Notes: a model not told the origin generated them from the letters alone. A DNA stretch of 64,000 nucleotides from Psychrobacter sp. JCM 18902 (GCF_904846615.1 NZ_CAJHBK010000001.1:434001-498000), one strand, 5' to 3'; shown: positions 27,830 to 38,756, counted from the stretch's first letter. Program-made: numbers and translations.

Positions 27830-28933
27830 ATGCCAAATGAAGCAGACAACCACGTTGATAGCTCATTTAACAGCGAAAAAGTACTTATCGTAAACGTGGC
27901 AGTTGCGGTCATTCATCATAAAGCCCAATATTTACTTGGATTTAGAAACGCCGCCCAGCATCAAGGCAACCGCTATGAATTTGTAGGTGGCAAAATAGAA
28001 GCCAATGAAAACGCCGAGCAGGCGTTAATTCGGGAAGTTGCTGAAGAGACAGGCATTGAGATTTGTGACAATACAATGGTCAAGCTTGGACGTCTACATC
28101 ATGATTATGGTGATAAGCAGGTCAGTTTACAGATTTACAAAGTTGAGCTGACCGCGCAGCAGTATGAGCAGCATAAGCATCGCCAATATGGGCTAGAAGG
28201 TCAGGCGCTAACGTGGGTAAATAAGGCAGATTTATTAGCAGGAAAGTATCATTTACCGGCTGCTAACCAGACGATTCTCGAATGGCTGAGTGTGCCAACA
28301 ACGATAGCAATTACCTATCCATTGACGCATTTTGATGCCACTCCTGATCCAGTGGCCGCATGGCTGACTTTTCATCAAAACAAGCTAACAGCCAATGCTT
28401 GGGTATATATTCGAATAAAGGCAGCTGGCTCAGCAAGTATAGCATCGCAGTTGATGCATATGCGTCCAGATATTAAGGCGATTGTCCCTTGTGATGTCAA
28501 TGGGCAGACCCTAACCACTGAAGCGCCGCTAGCAATGAAAGATACAACCACTGCCAATTCAATCGTTGCCAATCAGCTGTCTCATACCGCATTGTTGCAA
28601 TGGTCGGAGGATACACAAGATAGAGTGCTGTCTAAAAATTATCCGTTAATAGTCAGTTGTCATGATGCCGCCAGTATTGATGCTGCCAATAAACTGGCTC
28701 ATGCTCGGTTACAACAGCAATTACCGCCCGTCATAGGCGCCTTTTTGTCTCCTGTACTAGTCACCCATACACATCCTGATACTGTGCCACTTGGTTGGGA
28801 ATCATGGTCAGCATTGGCGCAATTGGCTGACATGCCGATTATCGGTTTGGGTGGTTTATCACCTGTGATGATTCATCAAGTATCAGAGTATGGTGGTATC
28901 AGTGTTGCTGGTATTCGACAGTTCTTTGAATAG
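27830..28933 (+). CDS. mutT: MutT-type Nudix hydrolase fused to a ThiE-like domain
   Basis: The N-terminal domain (about residues 14-155) is a Nudix hydrolase. It has the full Nudix box GKIEANENAEQALIREVAEE followed by TGIEI (about 55-79), as in 8-oxo-dGTP diphosphatase that cleans the nucleotide pool of oxidised guanine. The C-terminal 200 residues resemble thiamine-phosphate synthase (TIM-barrel end GLGGLSPVMIHQVSEYGGISVAGIR). This MutT-ThiE fusion is common in Gammaproteobacteria such as Pseudomonas, where the ThiE-like part has no proven role. E. coli MutT is only 129 residues. The ATG has a strong AAAGGAG site. It appears monocistronic; no thiamine genes are nearby, which argues against a biosynthetic role for the second domain. 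Confidence 0.88.
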   Translation: MPNEADNHVDSSFNSEKVLIVNVAVAVIHHKAQYLLGFRNAAQHQGNRYEFVGGKIEANENAEQALIREVAEETGIEICDNTMVKLGRLHHDYGDKQVSLQIYKVELTAQQYEQHKHRQYGLEGQALTWVNKADLLAGKYHLPAANQTILEWLSVPTTIAITYPLTHFDATPDPVAAWLTFHQNKLTANAWVYIRIKAAGSASIASQLMHMRPDIKAIVPCDVNGQTLTTEAPLAMKDTTTANSIVANQLSHTALLQWSEDTQDRVLSKNYPLIVSCHDAASIDAANKLAHARLQQQLPPVIGAFLSPVLVTHTHPDTVPLGWESWSALAQLADMPIIGLGGLSPVMIHQVSEYGGISVAGIRQFFE

Positions 28934-29371
28934 TAAAAAACTAATAGAGGGAGTGTTGGCACCAATGCTGACCAGTCCTGAACTAGAATTGCCATTAATT
29001 GGCATCTATTAGGTCAAATAATTGATTTTTAATATATTTATCCAATCAGTAACTATGTGTTTATTCGGTATTTATTCTACTGCATAAACGCATAGTTACT
29101 TACAAACCGTTGCTTTTTCCTACATTGCGACACTGTTTTAATAGCCGAGCTGCCATTAATATATCACCTAAACAAAGAGTACTTACTCTATATTCTTATA
29201 AACGAATTGCTTATCAATATACCTCTTAAGCCCTCTCATAATATTTAGTTTTTGCAGCGCCAACTTTTAAATTCAATATATTTTTAAAAGTTGAAGACGC
29301 ACAGAAGATGAGAGTACATATAGGGCATATAAGAAGAATAGTTAACAGTCACTATCAATAATGGTACCTCT
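28934..29371. other. Intergenic region mutT / lipocalin
   Basis: 438 bases of AT-rich sequence with a small TGCCA-TTAAT-TGGCA hairpin at about 28990-29005. I see no gene and no terminator with a clear T-run. The promoter of the lipocalin gene must lie here or within its extended 5' frame. Confidence 0.45.
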
Positions 29372-30547
29372 ATGAAAACCAATAAGTTACCTCAATCAGC
29401 ATGGTCTGATACAAAGGAAGCTGGTTCTCAATCTAAGCAGACTACCCAGTCGCGCCACTATCATCTGAATGAGGATAGTACACGGCAGACAGGTAACGCC
29501 AGCAACGATGCTAGCTACAACCATGATAATCTAAATGACCAATATTCTACCCATCTGGCAAAAAAAACGTCTTCGCAAGACCACTATTTTGGATATAAAA
29601 GCGCCGATAAGAGCCCACTACGGGTAAAAGAGTCTGCTATGACTAACAGCAATAATAATAAAGACGGCGATTCAAAACATAGCGAAAGCAGTAATTTCGT
29701 TAGTGATTACTGTACCAAGGATAGTGGTCACTGCACTAACGATTACAAATGGTCACAAGAGTTGAGCGAAAAAGAATCTGGACAGAACCGCCATTCAAAG
29801 CAAAATACTGATTCATCATCAACCTCTACTTACTCATCATACAAAGAAATACCGGAGCGTATATTTATGAATGGACTTATCAAGCATACGGGTATAGCGC
29901 TAGCTATTATCATCCCATTAGCTGCATTTTCAGCGTATGCGGCGACGCCACCGGTCAATGCTAACGCCACTACTGCTAACGCCACTATTGATAGAACCAC
30001 TACAGAGACACTGTCAATCAAGCCAAGCGCCATCATTCATAAGTCTGCAAGCACACCGACCACAGTGGATAGCGTTGATCTAAAAAAGTATGCAGGAACA
30101 TGGTATGAGATAGGTCGTTTGCCCATGTATTTTCAGCGCAATTGTGCCAGTGATGTCACCGCCAATTATACTGAAAAAACCGACGGCTCAGGTATCATAG
30201 TCACTAATAAATGCGTACAGAAAGACGGTTCTGGTATTACTTCTGAGGGTATCGCTAAGCCTGTTGATGAGTCAGGCAGTAAGTTAAAGGTCACCTTTTT
30301 ACCCTCGTGGATTCGTTGGTTGCCAGTTGGTCGTGCTGACTATTGGGTACTAGCCCGTGATGCTGATTACAAGACTGCTTTAGTAGGAACACCTGATAAA
30401 AAATATTTATGGTTATTGGCGCGTTCGCCAAACGTCACTCAAGAAACCTATGCCAAATATCGTCAAATCGCTCAACAGCAAGGCTATGACTTAAAAGAAT
30501 TTAAGTTAACCTCGCAGACCAATCAAACAGTTAGCCTCGTTCCATAA
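29372..30547 (+). CDS. Lipocalin (Blc-like) with a long hydrophilic N-terminal extension
   Basis: The C-terminal part (about residues 225-391) is a bacterial lipocalin like E. coli Blc. It has the first motif KKYAGTWYEIGRLPMYFQ with the invariant GTWYE, a Cys in RNCASD and one in TNKCVQ, and the terminal ARSPNVTQETY motif. Such proteins bind lysophospholipids or fatty acids in the periplasm. A signal-peptide-like segment starts at internal Met 166 (MNGLIKHTGIALAIIIPLAAFSAYA). Before it is a 165-residue, Ser/Asn/Lys/Asp-rich hydrophilic region without a stop. Translation may start at 29867, giving a 226-residue exported lipocalin behind a GGAG site, or at 29372, giving a 391-residue form. No lipobox is evident. 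Confidence 0.78.
   Translation: MKTNKLPQSAWSDTKEAGSQSKQTTQSRHYHLNEDSTRQTGNASNDASYNHDNLNDQYSTHLAKKTSSQDHYFGYKSADKSPLRVKESAMTNSNNNKDGDSKHSESSNFVSDYCTKDSGHCTNDYKWSQELSEKESGQNRHSKQNTDSSSTSTYSSYKEIPERIFMNGLIKHTGIALAIIIPLAAFSAYAATPPVNANATTANATIDRTTTETLSIKPSAIIHKSASTPTTVDSVDLKKYAGTWYEIGRLPMYFQRNCASDVTANYTEKTDGSGIIVTNKCVQKDGSGITSEGIAKPVDESGSKLKVTFLPSWIRWLPVGRADYWVLARDADYKTALVGTPDKKYLWLLARSPNVTQETYAKYRQIAQQQGYDLKEFKLTSQTNQTVSLVP
29854..29869 (+). promoter_or_regulatory. Internal ribosome binding site and start for the short lipocalin
   Basis: A GGAG motif about nine bases before ATG 29867-29869 is better than anything in front of ATG 29372. The ATG begins directly with a normal signal peptide, which makes this the likelier start for the exported form. 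Confidence 0.55.
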
Positions 30548-30895
30548 CGAGCATCACTTACTAGATACTGTGTTAAATCGTAGTGTCGCTTTATCATCCA
30601 CTATTTGATAATGGCAATAATAAACAAAAAGGCAGCATAATTGGCTGCCTTTATTTTCATAATAACCTGCACAACTCAATAAAATGCTTTATAAGCGCTA
30701 GCAGATCGGTTATCACTGGCAAAATAGGCCGTTTTAGGCTAAAATCTAGGCGATCTCAATACTCTACATCAATAACTGACACCGATATCGTGCGGTTGCC
30801 ATACTAGAGTGATTGCGTAGACCACACATAATCTATCTAATCTGTATTCTCTATCATTTACTGATCACACATTACTGACCATAAGGATGTTTCTC
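30548..30895. other. Intergenic region lipocalin / gap
   Basis: This 348-base stretch contains the terminator at 30628-30655 and then the presumed gap promoter and leader, which I cannot place exactly. No small gene or conserved RNA is recognised. Confidence 0.45.
30628..30655 (+). terminator. Intrinsic terminator after the lipocalin gene
   Basis: A perfect 9-bp stem, AAAGGCAGC with GCTGCCTTT (30628-30636 and 30644-30652), a 7-base loop and a short T-rich tail. Confidence 0.8.
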
Positions 30896-32332
30896 GTGAG
30901 CAACGCTGATACCTTACGCCAATTACATCAAGACCACTTAAGCAACTACAACAATCAAGAGCAACAAGCGATTGAGCTGATGGGGCTATTGAATAAGCTC
31001 TATAATGAGCAAGACGTACAAGTGACCTTGTTCGGTGACACGTTAAATACGACGTCAGTTGGTCAAATATTGGCATTGCATCAAAAAGTAGCTTTGCGTA
31101 ACCAAGACGCTAAATCTATTGATATCGCTGACACTTTAGCCATGGTTAAAGCGCTAGCGGCTAATGATAAGCTTCAGTCTGCACAGGTTGATGTTGGTCA
31201 ATTAATCGCTAATGACAGTGATTTACAAGCAGCACTTCAAGCCGTTAATGTTGATGACACTACTGTTAATCCGGCGACTGATGTCGTGCTATACGGTTTT
31301 GGTCGTATCGGTCGTATTTTAACTCGCCTGCTATTATCACAAGCGTCAAGTGCTAAAGGTATGCAGTTAAAAGCCATCGTCGTACGTCCTGCGGCATCTG
31401 GCGATTTGGCCAAGCGCGCCTCATTGCTAGAGCGTGATTCGATTCATGGTAGCTTTGCTGGTGGCGTGGTGGTTGATGATGAAAACAACGGCTTGATTAT
31501 CAATGGTCGCTTTGTTCAGGTTATCTACGCCAAAGATCCAAGCGAGATTGATTATACGGCTTACGGTATTAATGATGCGTTAGTGATTGACAATACGGGC
31601 ATTTGGAAAGATGAAGCGGGTCTTGGCAAGCATTTGCAATCGACTGGTGTGAAAAAAGTCCTATTAACAGCCCCAGCTGGCGGTGAGATTAAAAACGTTG
31701 TTTATGGTGTAAATAACGATACAGTCGGTGAAGATACCATCGTCAGTGCGGCGAGCTGTACCACCAACGCAATCACCCCAACGTTAAAAGTATTGAACGA
31801 TGAATACGGTATCGAAAACGGTCACGTTGAAACGATTCACTCATTCACTAACGATCAGAACTTGATTGATAATTATCATAAAGCGGATCGCCGTGGTCGT
31901 AGTGCTGTATTGAACATGGTTATTACCAGTACGGGTGCGGCTAAAGCGGTTGGTAAAGCACTGCCAGAGCTTAGTGGTAAACTAACGGGTAATGCCATCC
32001 GTGTACCAACGCCAAACGTCAGCTTAGCGATTTTAAACTTGAATCTTAAAACAGCTCCAGAAAATGTTAATGCGTTAAATGAATTCATGCGTAAAATCTC
32101 TAATAGCAGTCAGTGGCAAACACAGATTGCTTATACAGATTCTACCGAAGCGGTATCGACGGATTTTGTTGGTGATACCCATGTAGGTATCGTTGATGCC
32201 CAAGCGACTATTTTGACCGACAATCATGCCATTGTTTATATCTGGTATGACAATGAAGTTGGCTATAGTACGCAAGTATTACGTTTAGCCACACAAATGG
32301 CAGGCATCAGTTATACACAGATTCCAGCTTAA
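30896..32332 (+). CDS. gap: Glyceraldehyde-3-phosphate dehydrogenase, long form
   Basis: Interconverts glyceraldehyde-3-phosphate and 1,3-bisphosphoglycerate. About 478 residues from GTG 30896, which has AAGGA eight bases upstream; ATG 30887 would add three but overlaps that site. The Rossmann motif VVLYGFGRIGRIL begins near residue 129, so there is a helical N-terminal extension of about 125 residues absent from the usual 330-residue enzyme. The catalytic Cys lies in SAASCTTNAITP and the His in ETIHSFTNDQ. The strand after the Rossmann glycines reads IVVRPAASG in place of the usual INDL, so the Asp that favours NAD is missing. Long GAPDHs of this kind occur in Pseudomonas and Acinetobacter relatives. 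It is a single gene. Confidence 0.9.
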   Translation: MSNADTLRQLHQDHLSNYNNQEQQAIELMGLLNKLYNEQDVQVTLFGDTLNTTSVGQILALHQKVALRNQDAKSIDIADTLAMVKALAANDKLQSAQVDVGQLIANDSDLQAALQAVNVDDTTVNPATDVVLYGFGRIGRILTRLLLSQASSAKGMQLKAIVVRPAASGDLAKRASLLERDSIHGSFAGGVVVDDENNGLIINGRFVQVIYAKDPSEIDYTAYGINDALVIDNTGIWKDEAGLGKHLQSTGVKKVLLTAPAGGEIKNVVYGVNNDTVGEDTIVSAASCTTNAITPTLKVLNDEYGIENGHVETIHSFTNDQNLIDNYHKADRRGRSAVLNMVITSTGAAKAVGKALPELSGKLTGNAIRVPTPNVSLAILNLNLKTAPENVNALNEFMRKISNSSQWQTQIAYTDSTEAVSTDFVGDTHVGIVDAQATILTDNHAIVYIWYDNEVGYSTQVLRLATQMAGISYTQIPA

Positions 32333-32449
32333 TAGATTTGTACAGCAGTAGTGAGTTTTTAATATTGAGGTACTCTTTATAAGAAAGTACTTTAATAGTC
32401 ACTTTTAGCATGGACAAATAGATGTGATTTTTTAAGTTAATATATACCG

Positions 32450-32483
32450 CACCCGATAGTCCAATTGGTTATCGGGTGTTATT
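32450..32483 (+). terminator. Probable terminator after gap
   Basis: A perfect 9-bp stem, CACCCGATA with TATCGGGTG (32450-32458 and 32470-32478), an 11-base loop and a weak T tract. It lies about 120 bases after the gap stop. Confidence 0.6.
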
Positions 32484-32602
32484 GTCATAAATAAAGCAAT
32501 GATATATAGCAACATAGACGTAAGTCTCCTATTTTTTAAAAGATACCTATAGGCAAAAGAAGCAGTATATGACTGCTATTGAGTCTATAAACTAGAGTGT
32601 AA

Positions 32603-33835
<1,233 letters not shown>

Positions 33836-33914
33836 GCTAACAGGCTTGAGCTGATATACTTGAATTTTTTAGATCAATCCCCGTAATCAATTCACATGAG
33901 AGACAGGAGTTTAT

Positions 33915-35087
33915 ATGGCAGGTGACATAGAAAACACGACCGAAGAAGCAAGGTTTATTAAACAAACTCGCAACTTTGATATTCAGCGCGTTATTGTCAA
34001 GATTGGCTCATCGTTGTTAACCAATAACGGTCGAGGGCTGGATCGAACTGCCATATACGAGTGGGCAAAGCAGATCGCTAAATTGCATAAGCAAGGCGTC
34101 GAAGTGCTACTGGTATCGTCAGGTGCCGTTGCTGAAGGTGTAGTACGAATGAACCTTGAGGAGCGCCCGAAGAAATTAGCAGCACTACAGGCCTGTGCTT
34201 CTATTGGTCAAATGGGTTTGATTGAAACGTGGTGGTCAGCATTAATTCAGCATGGTATTCAAAGCTCGCAGCTGCTACTAACACATGATGATTTGTCTAA
34301 TCGTAGCCGTTATCTCAATACGACGGGCGCGTTGACACAATTACTAGAGTGGCGCGTGCTCCCAGTCATCAATGAAAATGATACCATTACCATTGATGAA
34401 ATTAAATTTGGTGATAACGATACTTTGGGCGCGATGGCGGCGGCGATGGTCAATGCCGATTTATATATCATTTTGACTGATCAAGATGGGGTGTTTACGG
34501 ACAACCCACGTGACAATCCTAATGCAAAAATGATTCGCCAAGAGCGTGCGATGGCGGATTACTTATTTGATATTGCAGGGGATGGTGGCAAGCTTGGTCG
34601 CGGCGGTATGCTGACCAAAATTCGCGCTGGTCGTCTTGCAGCGATGGGTGGTTGTCCAACCGTTATCGTGAGCGGTGCTATCGATGATGTTATTACTCGT
34701 GTGGTATCAGGCGAAGCGGTCGGTACTTTATTGACCACCAATGATCAAGACAAAATCATTGCACGCAAACAATGGCTTGCCGCACATTTACGTATGTCAG
34801 GCACTCTAATAGTCGATGCAGGCGCAGCAAAAGCAGTAGTCGAGCATCACAAGAGCTTGCTACCGGTCGGCGTTGTGGAAGTACGCGGTGATTTCGATGA
34901 AGGTGACGTGGTTGAGGTGGTACACCAAGATACGGGCGAGCGTTTAGCAGTTGGACAAGTGAACTTCTCATCTCGGGATGCTTGCCGAGTGGCTCGCGAG
35001 CGTACTGAACAGTTTGATAGAATTCTTGGTAATAATGAAGAGCGTGTGGTCATGGTACACCGTGATAATTTAGCGCTGACCATGTAG
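33915..35087 (+). CDS. proB: Glutamate 5-kinase ProB
   Basis: First enzyme of proline synthesis: phosphorylates glutamate to gamma-glutamyl phosphate. The 390-residue product has an amino-acid kinase domain with VIVKIGSSLLTNN (about residues 27-39), VLLVSSGAVAEG (about 64-75), NENDT (about 154-158) and the LGRGGMLTKI segment. A C-terminal PUA domain (about 290-380) follows. The first 20 residues are an extension before the conserved start of the fold. An AGGAG site precedes the ATG. proA is not adjacent; obgE-proB linkage is common in Gammaproteobacteria. Confidence 0.95.
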   Translation: MAGDIENTTEEARFIKQTRNFDIQRVIVKIGSSLLTNNGRGLDRTAIYEWAKQIAKLHKQGVEVLLVSSGAVAEGVVRMNLEERPKKLAALQACASIGQMGLIETWWSALIQHGIQSSQLLLTHDDLSNRSRYLNTTGALTQLLEWRVLPVINENDTITIDEIKFGDNDTLGAMAAAMVNADLYIILTDQDGVFTDNPRDNPNAKMIRQERAMADYLFDIAGDGGKLGRGGMLTKIRAGRLAAMGGCPTVIVSGAIDDVITRVVSGEAVGTLLTTNDQDKIIARKQWLAAHLRMSGTLIVDAGAAKAVVEHHKSLLPVGVVEVRGDFDEGDVVEVVHQDTGERLAVGQVNFSSRDACRVARERTEQFDRILGNNEERVVMVHRDNLALTM

Positions 35088-35329
35088 ACCATTTATGGTA
35101 TTCATCCGATTTCAAATATGAGCACGATATTATTGATTAAAGACTAACGGCAAATGACGCTCTAAAAAACACAAATATTTTTAATGATTATTGTTTTTAT
35201 GATTGTTAACACGAGAGATATTAACCAATAAATTGTTATTAGCGAATATCTCATTATTTGTGGTTTTTTAGAATAGATTGTCGCTATCTAAACGTTTTAA
35301 TATTCTTTTATTCAACTTATTTTATCCAG

Positions 35330-35368
35330 CACCGTATTCATTGATGATCATGAATGCGGTGTTGTTTT
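35330..35368 (+). promoter_or_regulatory. Hairpin directly upstream of hemE
   Basis: CACCGTATTCAT at 35330-35341 pairs with ATGAATGCGGTG at 35350-35361 (one G-U type mismatch), followed by TTGTTTT and then the GGAG ribosome site of hemE. It could be a terminator for upstream transcription, or a leader structure that gates hemE translation. Confidence 0.5.
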
Positions 35369-35380
35369 GGAGATTTGTAC

Positions 35381-36517
35381 ATGAGTGCTTCAGATAATAG
35401 TAACTCGATTCAGCAAGAATTTGCGCCTTTAAAGAACGACAGATTGTTACGGGCATTACGCTTTGAATCAATAGACACCACGCCAGTCTGGATGATGCGT
35501 CAAGCTGGTCGTTATTTACCAGAATATAAAGCCACTCGTGCAGAAGCGGGTGACTTTATGAGCCTGTGCAAAGATACGGACCGCGCCACTGAAGTCACTT
35601 TACAGCCACTACGCCGTTATGATTTAGATGCTGCTATCTTATTTAGTGATATTTTGACCATACCTGACGCTATGGGTCTAGGCTTATACTTTGAGGCGGG
35701 CGAAGGCCCTAAGTTTAAACATCCTATTCGTACGCAAGCAGACTTAGATAGATTGCCAGTACTTGAACCCAATGATTCTCTTGATTATGTCATGCGTGCG
35801 GTGACGAGCATCCGCAAAGCATTAAATGGTCAAGTGCCGTTATTTGGTTTCTCTGGTAGTCCATGGACATTGGCCACCTACATGATTGAAGGCGGCAGCT
35901 CAAAAGACTATCGTTATACTAAAGGGTTTTTGTATAGCAACCCTGATTTTTTGCATCAATTATTAGATAAATTAGCCACTTCTGTCATTGATTATCTAGA
36001 TGCACAGGTGGTCGCTGGCGCTCAAATTCTACAGATTTTTGATAGTTGGGGCGGGGCGCTTGGCCATCGTCAGTTTATCGATTTTTCTCATGCTTATAAT
36101 AAGCGTATTGTTGCTGAATTAAAAGTACGCCATCCGCAGATACCAGTGGTATTATTTACCAAAGGCGGTGGGTTATGGTTGGATGTGCAAGCAGATAGTC
36201 AAGCTGATGTTTTAGGGTTAGATTGGACGATGCCCATTGATCGTGCACGCCAAGTATTGGCTGAAAGTCAGCGTCAATTGACCAAACAGCACAAAAAACT
36301 ACAGAGTAGTAAAGCCATTCAAGGCAACTTGGATCCAGCAACATTGTATGGTTCACCTGCGACGATTCGTGCTGAAGTAAATGCAATGCTTGATAGTGCT
36401 TATGCAAGCGGCGAAAAAACGGGTTATATAGCAAACTTAGGTCATGGTATTACGCAGTGGGTTAATCCTGACAATGCCAAAGTATTTATCGATGCGGTGC
36501 ACGATTATAAAATCTAA
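35381..36517 (+). CDS. hemE: Uroporphyrinogen decarboxylase HemE
   Basis: Converts uroporphyrinogen III to coproporphyrinogen III by removing four carboxyl groups in haem synthesis; cytoplasmic. The start is set at ATG 35381, with a GGAG site 10 bases before it; an upstream ATG at 35354 lies inside the leader hairpin and lacks a site. That gives 378 residues, slightly longer than the usual 355 owing to about 15 extra N-terminal residues. Family motifs: [16 protein letters not shown] (about residues 29-44, with the active-site Arg), [16 protein letters not shown] (catalytic Asp), [17 protein letters not shown], and the C-terminal NLGHGI. It is monocistronic. Confidence 0.95.
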   Translation: MSASDNSNSIQQEFAPLKNDRLLRALRFESIDTTPVWMMRQAGRYLPEYKATRAEAGDFMSLCKDTDRATEVTLQPLRRYDLDAAILFSDILTIPDAMGLGLYFEAGEGPKFKHPIRTQADLDRLPVLEPNDSLDYVMRAVTSIRKALNGQVPLFGFSGSPWTLATYMIEGGSSKDYRYTKGFLYSNPDFLHQLLDKLATSVIDYLDAQVVAGAQILQIFDSWGGALGHRQFIDFSHAYNKRIVAELKVRHPQIPVVLFTKGGGLWLDVQADSQADVLGLDWTMPIDRARQVLAESQRQLTKQHKKLQSSKAIQGNLDPATLYGSPATIRAEVNAMLDSAYASGEKTGYIANLGHGITQWVNPDNAKVFIDAVHDYKI

Positions 36518-36627
36518 AGCTGCTAGAATCCAAAAATGACAAAGTTCAGGTATATAAGCGAGCTTTCTATCTAAGATTTGTTTAACAAACACTGATATTT
36601 ACCAAGTAAAATAAAAAGGAATATCTT

Positions 36628-37695
36628 ATGATTTCAGCAGCGATTGTTGGTGGTACAGGTTATACGGGTATTGAGCTGATTCGCTTGTTATCTGCGCATC
36701 CTGAAGTATCTATTGATTTGCTAACCTCGCGTAGCGAAGCTGGTACACGCGCTGATGAGATATTTCCAAGCTTACGCGGTATATCAGATATTGTCTTTAG
36801 CGACTTGGGCGATGAGACGCTTGCAACGCTGCAAAAGTGTGATGTGGTCTTTTTTGCCACTCCACATGGCGTAGCGATGAAGCAAGCAGAGGCGCTAACG
36901 CAAGCCGGTGTGAAAGTCATTGATTTGGCTGCTGATTTTCGTTTGCAGTCACTGTCCGATTTTGAACACTGGTATCAGCAGTCGCATGCCTGTCCTGAGC
37001 TACTAAAGACAGCTGTCTATGGTTTACCTGAAGTGAATCGAGATAAACTTGCCACTGCTTTAGTCGTCGGTAATCCGGGTTGTTATCCGACTACCGCTAT
37101 TTTGGGTTTGAAACCAATAATCGATATGCAAAATAAGCAAGCAGAGAAATTGGTGGAATCACGCATTGTTATCGATGCAAAGTCTGGTGTTTCTGGCGCT
37201 GGTCGCCAAGCTTCACTTGCGCTTAATTATGCTGAAACTACTGATAACTTTAAAGCTTATAGCGTTGAAGGACATCGTCACCTGCCCGAGATTGAGCAAG
37301 GCGTAGCGCAGTTATTAGACAGCCAGTTCACCCATCGCATTCGTTTTTTACCGCACCTTGTGCCGATGATACGTGGCATGCTGAGCTCTATTCATCTTGA
37401 GCTGACGGATGTGGGTGCCGCTATTGATTGGCAGCAGATATTTGAAACATGCTATGAATCAGAAGCGTTTATTGATGTCATGCCAAAAGGTATTTATCCA
37501 GATACCCGTAGTGTCCGCGCCAGCAACCGTTTACGCATTGCTGTGCATCAAAACAATGAACGGGCTGAATTAACAGTGATTGTCGTACAAGACAATTTGG
37601 TAAAAGGCGCTGCAGGACAAGCGGTACAAAATATGAATGTCATGTTCGGATTCGATGAAACAATGGGTCTAAACTTTGCACCTATTGTTCCGTAG
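36628..37695 (+). CDS. argC: N-acetyl-gamma-glutamyl-phosphate reductase ArgC
   Basis: NADPH-dependent reduction of N-acetylglutamyl phosphate to the semialdehyde in arginine synthesis. The 355-residue sequence has the nucleotide-binding start IVGGTGYTGIELIRLL (about residues 5-20), FFATPHGVAM, the catalytic Cys in VGNPGCYPTTAIL (about 147-159) and the GHRHLPEIEQ motif (His near 213). An AAAGGAA site precedes the ATG. No other arg gene is adjacent, which is usual when arginine genes are dispersed. Confidence 0.95.
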   Translation: MISAAIVGGTGYTGIELIRLLSAHPEVSIDLLTSRSEAGTRADEIFPSLRGISDIVFSDLGDETLATLQKCDVVFFATPHGVAMKQAEALTQAGVKVIDLAADFRLQSLSDFEHWYQQSHACPELLKTAVYGLPEVNRDKLATALVVGNPGCYPTTAILGLKPIIDMQNKQAEKLVESRIVIDAKSGVSGAGRQASLALNYAETTDNFKAYSVEGHRHLPEIEQGVAQLLDSQFTHRIRFLPHLVPMIRGMLSSIHLELTDVGAAIDWQQIFETCYESEAFIDVMPKGIYPDTRSVRASNRLRIAVHQNNERAELTVIVVQDNLVKGAAGQAVQNMNVMFGFDETMGLNFAPIVP

Positions 37696-37796
37696 CAGAT
37701 GTTTAGCTGTGGTCAAATCATTCACATTTATGGTGCTAGGTATTGATTATAAATTCCGCTATAATATTGCCATTACTGTTAAGAGATATTGTCTAA

Positions 37797-38663
37797 ATGC
37801 GTGTCAAGCTTGTACGACGCTTTTGCTCACAGCCCGCACTTTCATCGTGCAAAGACTCTGATTTGTATCATTTAGAGCGTAGTCCGCATTCTCTTAAAAC
37901 CAATGCTAGTTCAGTAACTAAGGTAGGTGGTACCCAACAAGGGGCATCCACATTGGTGTTGGCTCTCTTTGTCGTTGTCATATTGGTGACTGCCATTGTT
38001 GGATTGATATTCGGTCATAAATTAGGATATCAGCGTGGCTTTCATTCTATGCAAACTGAAACCAAGCAAGCGATGATCAATAGCACTGAGGCAACAGAAG
38101 CGCTGGAAGATTTACGTCTTAGTCATAAAATAGCGGCCAATCAAGCCGCTACTGCTAAGCAGGAGCTGGCGATTAGCTTGGCAAACATCAAAGAGTTGCG
38201 TGAAAACCAGCAAGAATTAACGGTTGAGAATAGACAAGTTTCTCAACTGAATGAATTATATGCTGATGTCCTTCGTGACAAAGGCGGCATGCCTCTACAG
38301 GTAATAGCGGCAAAGATTGAGCCATTACCTGAAAATGCCTTCGAATATGGTTTCGATATAGGCATGCTTGCTAGCGATGGCAAAGCCAAACGCCTAAAGC
38401 CAACGTTGACGTTGCTCAATGACGATGATTTTGTAGAGGTGCCGCTAGATCCTCCAGTTTATACTATTGAAGGTATCGTTCGTATTCGTGGTCGTTTCAT
38501 GATGCCATCAGGCTTTAAACCGTTACAAGTCAAACTTAGCTTACAAGCTGGCGGGCAACAAGTGGAGCAGCTCTATGATTGGAAGCTTGGCGACCGAGTG
38601 GATAATATGCCGCTATCACTTTTAGATTTACCTGAAGTCGACGAAAGTCCGATTGAGCCTTAA
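37797..38663 (+). CDS. Membrane-anchored coiled-coil protein, DUF6776-like
   Basis: No firm function. The 288-residue product has a basic cytoplasmic N-terminus of about 48 residues and one membrane helix (STLVLALFVVVILVTAIVGL, about 51-70). A coiled coil of about 75 residues (roughly 85-160, rich in Glu, Gln, Lys and Leu) follows, then a C-terminal beta-rich domain (about 165-275). The pattern resembles a conserved proteobacterial DUF6776-type family with the same helix/coil/beta layout. The start has no strong ribosome site; in-frame Met residues further in would remove the basic tail. It sits between argC and clpS, with a TATAAT-like element at 37760-37765 upstream. Confidence 0.65.
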   Translation: MRVKLVRRFCSQPALSSCKDSDLYHLERSPHSLKTNASSVTKVGGTQQGASTLVLALFVVVILVTAIVGLIFGHKLGYQRGFHSMQTETKQAMINSTEATEALEDLRLSHKIAANQAATAKQELAISLANIKELRENQQELTVENRQVSQLNELYADVLRDKGGMPLQVIAAKIEPLPENAFEYGFDIGMLASDGKAKRLKPTLTLLNDDDFVEVPLDPPVYTIEGIVRIRGRFMMPSGFKPLQVKLSLQAGGQQVEQLYDWKLGDRVDNMPLSLLDLPEVDESPIEP

Positions 38664-38756
38664 TCTATTCATATTTAAGAGCGCTATAATAAGCATTGCA
38701 TTTGCCAACCTCTGTTAGCGCTCTTTATTCTGTTATAAATATAACCATTAATTTGT

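Noticed and set aside
30583..30807. 74-codon frame between the lipocalin and gap genes
   Set aside because: Spans an intrinsic terminator and has no support from start signal or domain pattern.
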